Shown here in pieces: positions 42,938 through 50,822 of a DNA stretch of 64,000 nt; position 1 is the stretch's first letter; each line of letters begins with the position of its first letter. The stretch comes from JADCCX01 sp051649305 (lineage in GTDB: Bacteria; Pseudomonadota; Alphaproteobacteria; Rhizobiales; Beijerinckiaceae). A model generated the notes under the pieces. The model had not been told where the DNA came from. It saw only the letters and a list, made by a program, of their open reading frames with translations, and did no database searches. The position numbers were made by a program, and so were the translations under genes. Location: the NCBI GenBank assembly GCA_051649305.1, contig JBOFGV010000044.1:1-64000 (forward strand). Direction: 5' to 3'.

Positions 42938-43768
42938 ATGTCTGCAGCTTCGACAGGCACATCACTTTCGGCAGGACAGAAAGTCGCGCTGTCGGTCGAT
43001 AATGTATCGCTTTCTTTTGGCGGCGTTCGCGCAATCAACGAGGCCAGCCTTACTGTCACCGAAAGTAAGTTGACCGCGCTTGTTGGGCCCAATGGGGCGG
43101 GCAAAACAACTCTGTTCAATGTAATTGCCGGGATGTTCCGGCCAGAGCGCGGCAGCATCTTGTTCCAGGGCAGCAGTATTGCAGGTTTATCGCCTGAGGC
43201 CATCACACGCAGAGGCCTGATCCGCACTTTCCAGATAGCCCGTGGGTTGCCGAAGATGACGGTTTTCGAACACCTGATGCTTTATGGGCAGGATCAGCCT
43301 GGAGAAAACCTCACAATGCATTTCATGAATTTTGACAGCGTGAAACGTCATGAAGAACGTCTCGCAGAGAGTGCTCTCAGTCACGCGGCTCGCCTCAAGC
43401 TTTCCCATGTGATTAATAACCAGGTGACAGCGCTTTCCGGTGGTCAGAAGAAACTCCTGGAAATCGCCCGCGTGCTGATGGCTGAGCCGAAGATGATCCT
43501 TTTCGATGAGCCGGCGGCAGGCGTTAATCCTTCCCTTGCGGAAGAGATTGGTGACCACCTCCGTGGCCTTGTTGCCGAAGGCCGCACTGTTTTGTTGATC
43601 GAACACGATATGGCGCTGGTCGAACGCATAGCCGATCATGTAATCGTCATGGCAGAAGGAAGAAAACTGACAGAAGGATCATTCAACGACATCCGTGAGA
43701 ATGATGCCGTCCAGCGCGCCTATCTTGGCGCAAGATCCACAAGTACTTCAGTGGCAGCGCCAGTATGA
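42938..43768 (+). CDS. Branched-chain-type amino-acid ABC transporter ATPase LivG
   Basis: A 276-residue ABC ATPase with Walker A GPNGAGKTTLFNVI, signature ALSGGQKKLLEIARVLM, Walker B MILFDEPAAGVNP and switch LIEHDMALVERIAD. The LivG-specific insert after FQIARGLPKMTVFEHL is present. ATG 42938 has GAGGGA seven bases upstream. Its stop overlaps the livF start (ATGA). Confidence 0.92.
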   Translation: MSAASTGTSLSAGQKVALSVDNVSLSFGGVRAINEASLTVTESKLTALVGPNGAGKTTLFNVIAGMFRPERGSILFQGSSIAGLSPEAITRRGLIRTFQIARGLPKMTVFEHLMLYGQDQPGENLTMHFMNFDSVKRHEERLAESALSHAARLKLSHVINNQVTALSGGQKKLLEIARVLMAEPKMILFDEPAAGVNPSLAEEIGDHLRGLVAEGRTVLLIEHDMALVERIADHVIVMAEGRKLTEGSFNDIRENDAVQRAYLGARSTSTSVAAPV

Positions 43769-44487
43769 GTGCGTTCGAGATCAAAAGTCTTGCTGGAGGT
43801 TACACGCCTGGCGACCAGATTGTTAAGGGCGTATCGCTCACGGTTGACGCTTGCGAAATCGTGGCTGTGATCGGACCCAACGGTGCAGGAAAATCAACTG
43901 CGTTGAAGCTGGCAGCAGGCCTGCTCTCGATCAGCGCAGGATCAATAGCCGTTACCGGTCAGGACATTACAGGCTTTTCGCCGCAGCAGGTGTTGGCTGC
44001 TGGCTATGTGTTGGTGCCGCAGGAGCGAAATATTTTTGGCGCAATGACCATCGAGGACAATCTCGCTATTGGCGCTCATACGACGCCATCGGTGATGAAA
44101 GCACGGCGCGAGATGGTATTTGAAACGCTGCCGCTCCTCAAGGCGCGCCGCAAGTCATTGGGGAAAGCACTGTCTGGCGGTCAGCGTCAATTACTAGCTA
44201 TGGGCATAGCCTTGATGGCAGAGCCAAAAGTGCTGGCCCTTGATGAACCAACAGCAGGCTTGAGTCCCGTTGCAGCATCCGAACTCTTCGTCACGGTTCG
44301 TACGCTTGCTGCGAATGGTGTTGCCGTTGTGATGGTCGAGCAGAACGCGATTGAAGCCCTCGAAATTGCAGACCGCGCCTACGTACTTGTCGATGGCCGC
44401 GTGGCTCACGAAGGCAAGGCGCGGGAAATCGCCGACGATCCCGCCATCCGCCGAATGTTTCTTGGCGGACGCAAGCACACAGCATAG
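43765..44487 (+). CDS. Branched-chain-type amino-acid ABC transporter ATPase LivF
   Basis: A 240-residue ABC ATPase with Walker A GPNGAGKSTALKL, the LivF segment GYVLVPQERNIFGAMTIEDNLAIGA, signature ALSGGQRQLLAMGIAL and Walker B VLALDEPTAGLSP. Second ATPase of the Liv importer; co-translated with livG. Confidence 0.93.
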   Translation: MSAFEIKSLAGGYTPGDQIVKGVSLTVDACEIVAVIGPNGAGKSTALKLAAGLLSISAGSIAVTGQDITGFSPQQVLAAGYVLVPQERNIFGAMTIEDNLAIGAHTTPSVMKARREMVFETLPLLKARRKSLGKALSGGQRQLLAMGIALMAEPKVLALDEPTAGLSPVAASELFVTVRTLAANGVAVVMVEQNAIEALEIADRAYVLVDGRVAHEGKAREIADDPAIRRMFLGGRKHTA

Positions 44488-44519
44488 CATCCAGTTTCAA
44501 TTCAACAGGGAGAGCAGTC

Positions 44520-45728
44520 ATGAGCATTATTTGGAACCGTCGTCATCTGCTGGGAGGTGTCGCCGCAAGCGCGGGTGTCATCGCAATGCCTGCACTTGTG
44601 CGGGCGCAAGCCAGCCCGATACGCATAGGCACTTTGACGCCGCTGACAGGCTCCGGCGGTCAATACGGTCCAGCAATGGCAAATGTAGTCAAGGTGATAG
44701 CAGATGAGGTGAATGCCGCTGGTGGCCTCCTCGGGCGCCAAATCCAGATTATCTCGGAAGATGACCAGACGAATGCCGAGGCAGGCGTGCGCGCTGCACG
44801 CAAGTTGACAGACGTGGACAAAGTGGTCTCGGTCATCGGCACATGGGCCTCCGCCGTGACCACGGCTGTCGCGCCGCTTTGCTGGGAAAGCAAGACATTC
44901 CTGTTCACCGTGTCAGGTGCGGACTCGATTACCCAGTTGCCGCACAACGGCTGGCTAGCACGAACACAACCCAACACAACATTGCAAGGTCGCAAGTTTG
45001 GCGAATTCTGCCGGGAAGTCTCAAACAATGGCCAGCGTGCATTCTTTGCCATGCCGCAGACACCTTTCACGCAGTCGACTTTTACTAACTTCAAGGCAGT
45101 CTACGACAAGGCCGGCGGCGTGGCCGAGCTTATGATCTATGATGACAAGAAGCCTAGCCTGCGCACAGAAGTCGACCAGATTATACGCTTCAATCCCGAC
45201 GTGCTTTTCCTTGGCGGCTACCTGACCGACACGACAGTTCTCATCCGCGATCTTTACCGCGCCGGATTTAAAAAACCAATGGTGGGGCCTGGTTACGCCA
45301 TCAACCAGAAACTGGTGGACGCGGTTGGCCAACCAGAGGCCGTCGAGGGCGCATACAGTATGCTGCCTTCTCCACAAGAAGGTTCTGCTGGCTGGAAGCG
45401 GGTTGCTGATATCACGAAACAAGCAAGTCCAGACCCGTTCTCCTGTCAGACGCATGACCATGTTTCACTCGCCATCCTTGCAATGGCACAGGGCAAAGAG
45501 GCTTCGGGCCAGGCGATCCGCGATAATCTCCGTAAGATATCGCAAGGTGGAGGCGACAGGGTCGACAATGTATTGGACGGCCTTAAAGCAATCGCAGCAG
45601 GTAAAAAGATCGATTTTGACGGCGCTTCCGGCCCTTGTGACTTTACAGATCTTGGCGACATCACAGATGTGAAGTTCCGCTATGAACAAGTCAAAGGTGG
45701 CAAAGTAGGCCTTCTCCGCATCGCCTGA
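44520..45728 (+). CDS. Liv-type substrate-binding protein with Tat signal
   Basis: A 402-residue type I periplasmic binding protein. The leader MSIIWNRRHLLGGVAASAG has a twin-arginine motif (NRRHLL), so export through Tat is expected. The mature part has IRIGTLTPLTGSGGQYGPAMANVVKVIADEVNAAGGLLGR and IQIISEDDQTNAEAGVRAARKL. It captures the cluster's substrate; the ligand cannot be read from sequence. A strong hairpin follows the gene. Confidence 0.93.
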   Translation: MSIIWNRRHLLGGVAASAGVIAMPALVRAQASPIRIGTLTPLTGSGGQYGPAMANVVKVIADEVNAAGGLLGRQIQIISEDDQTNAEAGVRAARKLTDVDKVVSVIGTWASAVTTAVAPLCWESKTFLFTVSGADSITQLPHNGWLARTQPNTTLQGRKFGEFCREVSNNGQRAFFAMPQTPFTQSTFTNFKAVYDKAGGVAELMIYDDKKPSLRTEVDQIIRFNPDVLFLGGYLTDTTVLIRDLYRAGFKKPMVGPGYAINQKLVDAVGQPEAVEGAYSMLPSPQEGSAGWKRVADITKQASPDPFSCQTHDHVSLAILAMAQGKEASGQAIRDNLRKISQGGGDRVDNVLDGLKAIAAGKKIDFDGASGPCDFTDLGDITDVKFRYEQVKGGKVGLLRIA

Positions 45729-45744
45729 CCGCAATACCACAACG

Positions 45745-45767
45745 GGGCTGCGCCAATGGTGCAGCCC
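45745..45767 (+). other. Intercistronic hairpin between the binding protein and LivH
   Basis: GGGCTGCGCC and GGTGCAGCCC form a 10-bp stem with one G-U pair around AAT, 16 bp after the binding-protein stop. There is no T-run, so it should stabilise the upstream message rather than terminate. It overlaps the alternative ATG 45756 for livH and so favours the start at 45789. Confidence 0.75.
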
Positions 45768-45788
45768 ATTTCCAGAAAGCAGATTGGT

Positions 45789-46658
45789 ATGCTGACCGCC
45801 ATTTTCCAGGCGATGCTGAACGGCATCGTATCGGGCACGATACTTGCCGTCCCTGCAATCGGGTTCACGGCCATTTTTGCCGTACTCCGCTATCCAAATT
45901 TCGCGATAGGTGCGTTGGCGACAATGGGAGCCTATGCAGGCTGGCTCGCAAATGTGAAGCTGGGACTGTCACTGGAAGCAAGTCTTGCCATTGCGTTCGC
46001 AGCTGCAGGAGTTGGCGCAGTAGCCGCCGAATGGCTTGCAATCCGGCCCTTGGAGAAAGCGGGCGCGCTGATGATGGCGATCTGTTCCCTCGCGGTCGCG
46101 ATCGTTATTGAGAACCTGCTTCGCTTTGGCTTTGGCAACGATGCCAAGGGCTATAACGTGCCGTTGATGCGTGACATACGCTTCGGGGATCTCCGTTTTT
46201 CGCCACAGCAGATGGAGAATCTGCTGATTGCAGTTGGTGTCATGGCAGTCCTCTGGGGACTGCTTGAATTCACCCGTATGGGGCGCGCCATGCGGGCAAC
46301 GGCGGACAACCCCGATCTTGCGCGACTGAAAGGTGTGAAACCGGCGACTGTCGCCGCCATAACCGTATCCGTTGGCGGCGGACTTGCAGGTCTTGGTGGC
46401 ATGCTTGTAGCGTTGGATACTGCCGTTGACCCGCTCACCGGTTTTCGTCTTATCCTGTCGATTTTTGCGGCAGCGGTCCTTGGTGGCCTGGGTTCTATTC
46501 CCGGCGCTGTGGCAGGCGCATTGATCATTGGAATTGCGGAAGAACTGACTGTGTTGCTTCTTGCTCCGAACTACAGGACCGCGATCGGTTTTATCGTCAT
46601 CCTGGCTGTACTGAGTGTAAGGCCTTCTGGCCTCCTGGGTGAAAGACAGACGTCATGA
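45789..46658 (+). CDS. Branched-chain-type amino-acid ABC permease LivH
   Basis: A 289-residue membrane permease with about eight helices and the LivH signatures FAVLRYPNFAIGALATMGAYAG and FTRMGRAMRATADNPDLARLKGV, then GGLGSIPGAVAGALIIG. Its stop overlaps the livM start. The start at 45789 matches homologous N termini (MLTAIFQAMLNGIVSG). Confidence 0.92.
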   Translation: MLTAIFQAMLNGIVSGTILAVPAIGFTAIFAVLRYPNFAIGALATMGAYAGWLANVKLGLSLEASLAIAFAAAGVGAVAAEWLAIRPLEKAGALMMAICSLAVAIVIENLLRFGFGNDAKGYNVPLMRDIRFGDLRFSPQQMENLLIAVGVMAVLWGLLEFTRMGRAMRATADNPDLARLKGVKPATVAAITVSVGGGLAGLGGMLVALDTAVDPLTGFRLILSIFAAAVLGGLGSIPGAVAGALIIGIAEELTVLLLAPNYRTAIGFIVILAVLSVRPSGLLGERQTS

Positions 46659-47563
46659 TCAGCTATCTCGTTTTCATTCTCGTCGTCGCAGGTATCTACG
46701 CACTTCTTGCGCAATCGCTCACCTTATCCTGGGGGCTGACAGGCATGGTGAATTTAGGTCTTGTTGGCTTTTTCGCGATTGGTGCCTATGCCTCGGCAAT
46801 GGCGACAAAGTGGGGTGGCTTGCCAATTCCTCTCGGGTTGATTGCAGCAATAGTCCTGGGGCTTCTCTCTGGCTTTATAGTCACTGTTTCAACGCTGCGG
46901 TTACATGACGACTACCTTGCGATTGTGACCCTCGGCTTTGCTGAACTTGTGCGGCTCGTGGCATCCAACGAGATTTGGTTGACGGGTGGGACGGATGGTA
47001 TAGCCGGTGTGCCAAGTATCGTGCCCAGAAGCTGGGGCCCAAATTATCATTTGACCATGCTGGCGATCATCAGCATCACAGTACTAATCGTGCATCTTGG
47101 CTTGAACCACCTGGCCAGAAGCCCGTGGGGGCGTGTATTGCGCGCAATCCGTGAGGACCAGACGGTAGCAGCCGTCGCTGGCAAGCCGGTTGTCTGGTTC
47201 AAGGCGCAAGCTTTCTCGATTGCAGCTGCCATCGCTGCCCTGGCCGGTGGGCTCTATGGCCACTACACCAGCTTCGTTGCGCCTGATGTCTACCAGCCGC
47301 TTATCACGATCTATGTTTTCCTTGCGGTGACAGCAGGCGGAGTTGGTCGCCCTTTGGGGGCAGTTGTTGGCGCATATCTTCTTGTGATCTTTCTGGAAGC
47401 CACGCGCTTTTTTGCAGAGGTCATTCCCGGCGTAACGCCGGTTCAGGCCGCGTCCATCCGCGAGATCCTCGTTGGTCTGGCACTTATCCTGATCCTGCGC
47501 TGGAAACCACAGGGGATATTGCCGGAACTGAACCAAAAAGCCCCCGTAAGGAGTGCACTATGA
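46655..47563 (+). CDS. Branched-chain-type amino-acid ABC permease LivM
   Basis: A 302-residue permease with about eight helices. YALLAQSLTLSWGLTGMVNLGLVGFFAIGAYASAM, LRLHDDYLAIVTLGFAELVRL and RSPWGRVLRAIREDQTVAAVAGK are LivM-typical. Its stop overlaps the start of the GAF gene (ATGA). Confidence 0.93.
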   Translation: MISYLVFILVVAGIYALLAQSLTLSWGLTGMVNLGLVGFFAIGAYASAMATKWGGLPIPLGLIAAIVLGLLSGFIVTVSTLRLHDDYLAIVTLGFAELVRLVASNEIWLTGGTDGIAGVPSIVPRSWGPNYHLTMLAIISITVLIVHLGLNHLARSPWGRVLRAIREDQTVAAVAGKPVVWFKAQAFSIAAAIAALAGGLYGHYTSFVAPDVYQPLITIYVFLAVTAGGVGRPLGAVVGAYLLVIFLEATRFFAEVIPGVTPVQAASIREILVGLALILILRWKPQGILPELNQKAPVRSAL

Positions 47564-48060
47564 CTGACATCACGCAGGAACTTGCAGCCTGTGCCGCGGC
47601 TCTTGCCAAAGGCAAGACGACGCAAGATCTCTACGATCAGGTTGACCGCTCCGTGAAGTCTCTCACGGGGTACCGCCTCTTCACGCTGCTGATCGTTGTC
47701 GATGGGGGACGCGAAGTGGAGCGCATTCACACATCTGATCCGACGTCCTATCCGCTTGCCGGGCGCAAGCCTATGGGGCCGACCCCCTGGGGCAAGCACG
47801 TCATAGAAGGATTGCAGGCCTGGCACGGACGCACCATGGCCGATATCCGCTGGGCCTTTCCAGATCACGCCCTGATCGAGAGCCTGGGCTGCGGTTCCTG
47901 CATCAATATCCCGGTAATCACATTCGGTACCGTCATCGGAACCATGAATGTGCTCGACCGGGAGAACGCTTATGATGACGACACGGTGAAAGCGTTGTCG
48001 CTGTTTGCACCAGTACTGGCATCAGCGTTTTCCAACGCTGATTTAAAGGCACACCTTTGA
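47560..48060 (+). CDS. Stand-alone GAF domain protein
   Basis: A 166-residue soluble protein that is essentially one GAF fold: GYRLFTLLIVVDGGREVERIHTSDP, then GKHVIEGLQAW, DHALIESLGCGSCINIPVITFGTVIGTMNVLDREN and a C-terminal helix. It contains a GCGSC pair of cysteines. No output domain is attached. It is co-translated with the Liv permeases, so a small-molecule-binding role tied to the transported compound is plausible. Confidence 0.85.
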   Translation: MTDITQELAACAAALAKGKTTQDLYDQVDRSVKSLTGYRLFTLLIVVDGGREVERIHTSDPTSYPLAGRKPMGPTPWGKHVIEGLQAWHGRTMADIRWAFPDHALIESLGCGSCINIPVITFGTVIGTMNVLDRENAYDDDTVKALSLFAPVLASAFSNADLKAHL

Positions 48061-48083
48061 GTATCGCGTCCATTGATCAAACT

Positions 48084-48100
48084 GCAGCAGAATCTGCTGC
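48084..48100. other. Inverted repeat upstream of the aminotransferase gene
   Basis: GCAGCAG and CTGCTGC are perfect 7-base arms around AAT, in the 110-bp gap before the aminotransferase. There is no T-run. The GCNGC arms recall the core of the 26-bp palindrome before the dehydrogenase gene, so it may be an operator or an RNA hairpin. Confidence 0.5.
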
Positions 48101-48170
48101 TTACCGCGGCACTTTAAAATTCAATCACTGTTTGAGTAGTGGATGATACGCTGAAACAGGAGTTGTAGAC

Positions 48171-49556
48171 ATGAGCAGCAACGCGCTCGTTATGCTTGAT
48201 CGAGAGCACTTGATCCACCCCGTTACATCCTGGTCTCAGCATGAGGCGAAAGGGGCAACTATCATCCGTTCAGCCAAGGGCGCATATGTTACGGATAGTG
48301 AAGGCAGAACTTTGCTTGATGGCTTTGCCGGGCTCTGGTGCGTCAACGTCGGATATGGACATGAGAGCATTGTGGCTGCCGCCGCAGAGCAAATGCGTCG
48401 CCTGCCCTATGCAACAGGTTACTTTGGTTTTGGTAGCGAACCCGCGATCCGGCTTGCTGCGGAACTGGCAGAACTCACTCCCGGTGATCTCAACCATGTT
48501 TACTTCACGCTGGGAGGATCAGATGCCATCGATTCCGCAGTTCGATTTATTCGCTACTATTTCAATGCCACCGGTCAGACTGCAAAGAAGCACATGATCG
48601 CCCTTGAACGCGGTTATCATGGATCAACAAGTTTTGGTTCAGGATTAACTGCACTGCCTGTATTCCATCACAACTTCGACGCCTTGACGCCAATCCATCA
48701 TCATATTCCATCGCACTACGCCTACCGTAATCCAGTTGGTGACAACGCAGGCGCGATCACTGCAGCTTCGTTGGCGGCGCTCAATGAGAAAGTCGAGACA
48801 CTTGGAGGACCAGAGCACATAGCGGCATTCTTTTGCGAACCGATCCAGGGATCAGGCGGTGTCATTGTTCCGCCATCAGGTTGGCTAAAGGCCATGCGCG
48901 AGCGCTGTCGCGAGCTTGGCATACTCTTTGTTGCTGACGAAGTTATTACCGGCTTTGGCAGAACAGGCCCTATGTTTGCCTGCGAAGATGAAGGCATTGT
49001 GCCTGACATCCTGACGCTGGCGAAGGGCCTCACCTCAGGTTACTCCCCAATGGGAGCCGTGATCCTTTCAGATGCCGTCTACCGTGGTATCGCTGATAAT
49101 GCGCCTGCGGGAATGGCTGTTGGGCATGGTTTCACCTACTCAGGTCACCCTGTAAGTGCAGCCGTCGGTCTTGAAGTTCTCAAACTTTACCAAACTGGCG
49201 GATTGCTCAAGAATGGCCAAAAGGTTGGGGCATATTTTCAGCGTCGCCTTGGTGAGCTAAAATCTCATCCTCTGGTAGGGGATGTGCGTGGCCGCGGCCT
49301 TCTTGCTGCTGTTGAGCTTGTGACTGATAAGGCGCGCAAGACCAAGCCTGATAAATCACTCAAGGTTGCAGAAAAAGTCTTTGCCCTTGGCTACAACAAC
49401 AATCTGATTTTCCGCGCCTTTGCAGACGATGTGATCGGTTTTGCCCCACCGCTCTGTTGCAGCGAAGCGGATATCGACGCCATCATTGACCGCCTCAGCC
49501 TCACCTTGAATCAACTTCTTGATATTCCGGAGATCCACAATGCTTCGTCTCACTGA
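48171..49556 (+). CDS. Class III omega-aminotransferase
   Basis: A 461-residue PLP enzyme. Class III landmarks are GRTLLDGFAGLWCVNVGYGH, the substrate-binding ALERGYHGSTSFGSGLT, EPIQGSGGVIVPP, FVADEVITGFGRTG and the PLP lysine in ILTLAKGLTSGYSPMGAVI (about residue 290). Homologues transfer amino groups from beta-alanine, GABA, putrescine or other amines to pyruvate. It follows the GAF gene by 110 bp and overlaps the HAD gene by 17 bp. Confidence 0.93.
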   Translation: MSSNALVMLDREHLIHPVTSWSQHEAKGATIIRSAKGAYVTDSEGRTLLDGFAGLWCVNVGYGHESIVAAAAEQMRRLPYATGYFGFGSEPAIRLAAELAELTPGDLNHVYFTLGGSDAIDSAVRFIRYYFNATGQTAKKHMIALERGYHGSTSFGSGLTALPVFHHNFDALTPIHHHIPSHYAYRNPVGDNAGAITAASLAALNEKVETLGGPEHIAAFFCEPIQGSGGVIVPPSGWLKAMRERCRELGILFVADEVITGFGRTGPMFACEDEGIVPDILTLAKGLTSGYSPMGAVILSDAVYRGIADNAPAGMAVGHGFTYSGHPVSAAVGLEVLKLYQTGGLLKNGQKVGAYFQRRLGELKSHPLVGDVRGRGLLAAVELVTDKARKTKPDKSLKVAEKVFALGYNNNLIFRAFADDVIGFAPPLCCSEADIDAIIDRLSLTLNQLLDIPEIHNASSH

Positions 49557-50271
49557 CTTCAAATGCCTGACATTCGATTGCTATGGAACGCTGATCGATT
49601 GGGAAACGGGCATGTTCGAGGCCCTCAAGCCACTGACGTCGCGTGTCTTGCGGCCATTGTCTCGAGATCAGGTGCTTGAAGCCCATGCACGACATGAGTC
49701 CTTTCAGCAGGCACAGACTCCCCAGATGCGGTATCGAGATATTCTCCCCATCGTTTACAAACGACTTGGTGAAGAGTGGGGCGTAGAAACACCTTGGTCA
49801 GAATGCGTCACCTACGGCCTTTCCGTTGGTGAGTGGCCAGCCTTTGCCGACACTGCTGGTGCGCTGCAGTATCTCAAGAAATTCTACAAGCTGGTTATTC
49901 TTTCCAACGTCGACAATGAAAACTTTTCGCGCAGCAATCAAAAGCTAGGCGTAACCTTTGACGCTATTTTCGCTGCAGAGGATATTGGCAGCTACAAGCC
50001 AGACCAACGCAATTTCGACTACATGTTCCATGTCCTTGAACAGCGCGGTATTGCCAGGAGCGAAATCCTGCATACGGCAGAAAGCATGTTCCATGACCAC
50101 AAGCCTGCCCGCAAAGCCGGCCTTGCAAACTGCTGGATCTACCGCCGGTTTGATAAATCCGGTTTTGGAGCGACCATGCATCCAGGCGATATGCCAACGT
50201 ATGATTTCCAGTTCAACAGTATGGCAGATCTTGCCAAGGCGCATCAGGAAGAACTACGCCGGACCACATGA
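49540..50271 (+). CDS. HAD hydrolase of the haloacid dehalogenase type II group
   Basis: A 243-residue HAD hydrolase with nucleophile motif DCYGTLIDWE (about residues 13-22), motif II VILSNVDNENF, Lys in EDIGSYKPDQRNF and motif III-like HTAESMFHDHKPARKAGL. The ESMFHDHKPA end differs from the SxxNDxxGA of true L-2-haloacid dehalogenases, so dehalogenation is not expected. ATG 49540 with GGAG was chosen; it overlaps the aminotransferase end by 17 bp, which indicates coupling. Confidence 0.85.
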   Translation: MLRLTDFKCLTFDCYGTLIDWETGMFEALKPLTSRVLRPLSRDQVLEAHARHESFQQAQTPQMRYRDILPIVYKRLGEEWGVETPWSECVTYGLSVGEWPAFADTAGALQYLKKFYKLVILSNVDNENFSRSNQKLGVTFDAIFAAEDIGSYKPDQRNFDYMFHVLEQRGIARSEILHTAESMFHDHKPARKAGLANCWIYRRFDKSGFGATMHPGDMPTYDFQFNSMADLAKAHQEELRRTT

Positions 50272-50304
50272 CAACATGGGAAAGCACAATTATCACTCTT
50301 GCCC

Positions 50305-50799
50305 ATGATTAACCTACCAAAGCTCGACAGGATTGATATCAAGATCCTAATTGAACTGCAGAAGAATGGTCGCATCACCAATGCTATGCTGGCGGATGCG
50401 GTCGCTCTTTCCCAGAGCCCATGCCTTGCTCGCATCAAACGTCTGGAGCAAGCAGGCTATATCTCTGGCTATGGTGCTCATATAGAGATTGCGAAGCTTG
50501 GTGATGTCCAGACAGTTTTCACGTCCATCACACTTGGCGACCACAGGCGGGAGGATTTTGTTCGGTTTGAACATGCCATTCGCGATGTTGAGGAGTTGAT
50601 GGAATGCCATCTGGTTAGTGGTGGGTTCGACTATCTTCTGAAGTTCATCACCCGAGGGGTTGCACACTATCAGGAAGTCATCGAGTTGCTGCTTGAACGC
50701 AACATCGGTATCTCGAAATATTTCAGCTACATTGTCATCAAGTCGCCGGTTCTGAAACGTGCTGCGCCGATCAAATCCCTGCTCGCAAATGAACCCTGA
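50305..50799 (+). CDS. Lrp/AsnC family transcriptional regulator
   Basis: A 164-residue regulator. The N-terminal helix-turn-helix (LDRIDIKILIELQKNGRITNAMLADAVALSQSPCLARIKRLEQAGYI, residues about 5-55) is followed by the RAM ligand domain with DVEELMECHLVSGGFDYLLKF. It probably senses the cluster's amino compound. It converges tail-to-tail with the dehydrogenase gene, 23 bp apart. Confidence 0.92.
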   Translation: MINLPKLDRIDIKILIELQKNGRITNAMLADAVALSQSPCLARIKRLEQAGYISGYGAHIEIAKLGDVQTVFTSITLGDHRREDFVRFEHAIRDVEELMECHLVSGGFDYLLKFITRGVAHYQEVIELLLERNIGISKYFSYIVIKSPVLKRAAPIKSLLANEP

Positions 50800-50822
50800 T
50801 CATGCGCGTTACCCGTCATGAC

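Noticed and set aside
49540..50271. True L-2-haloacid dehalogenase
   Set aside because: The fold group fits, but the late motif ESMFHDHKPA does not match the active-site pattern of dehalogenating members; called only a HAD hydrolase.
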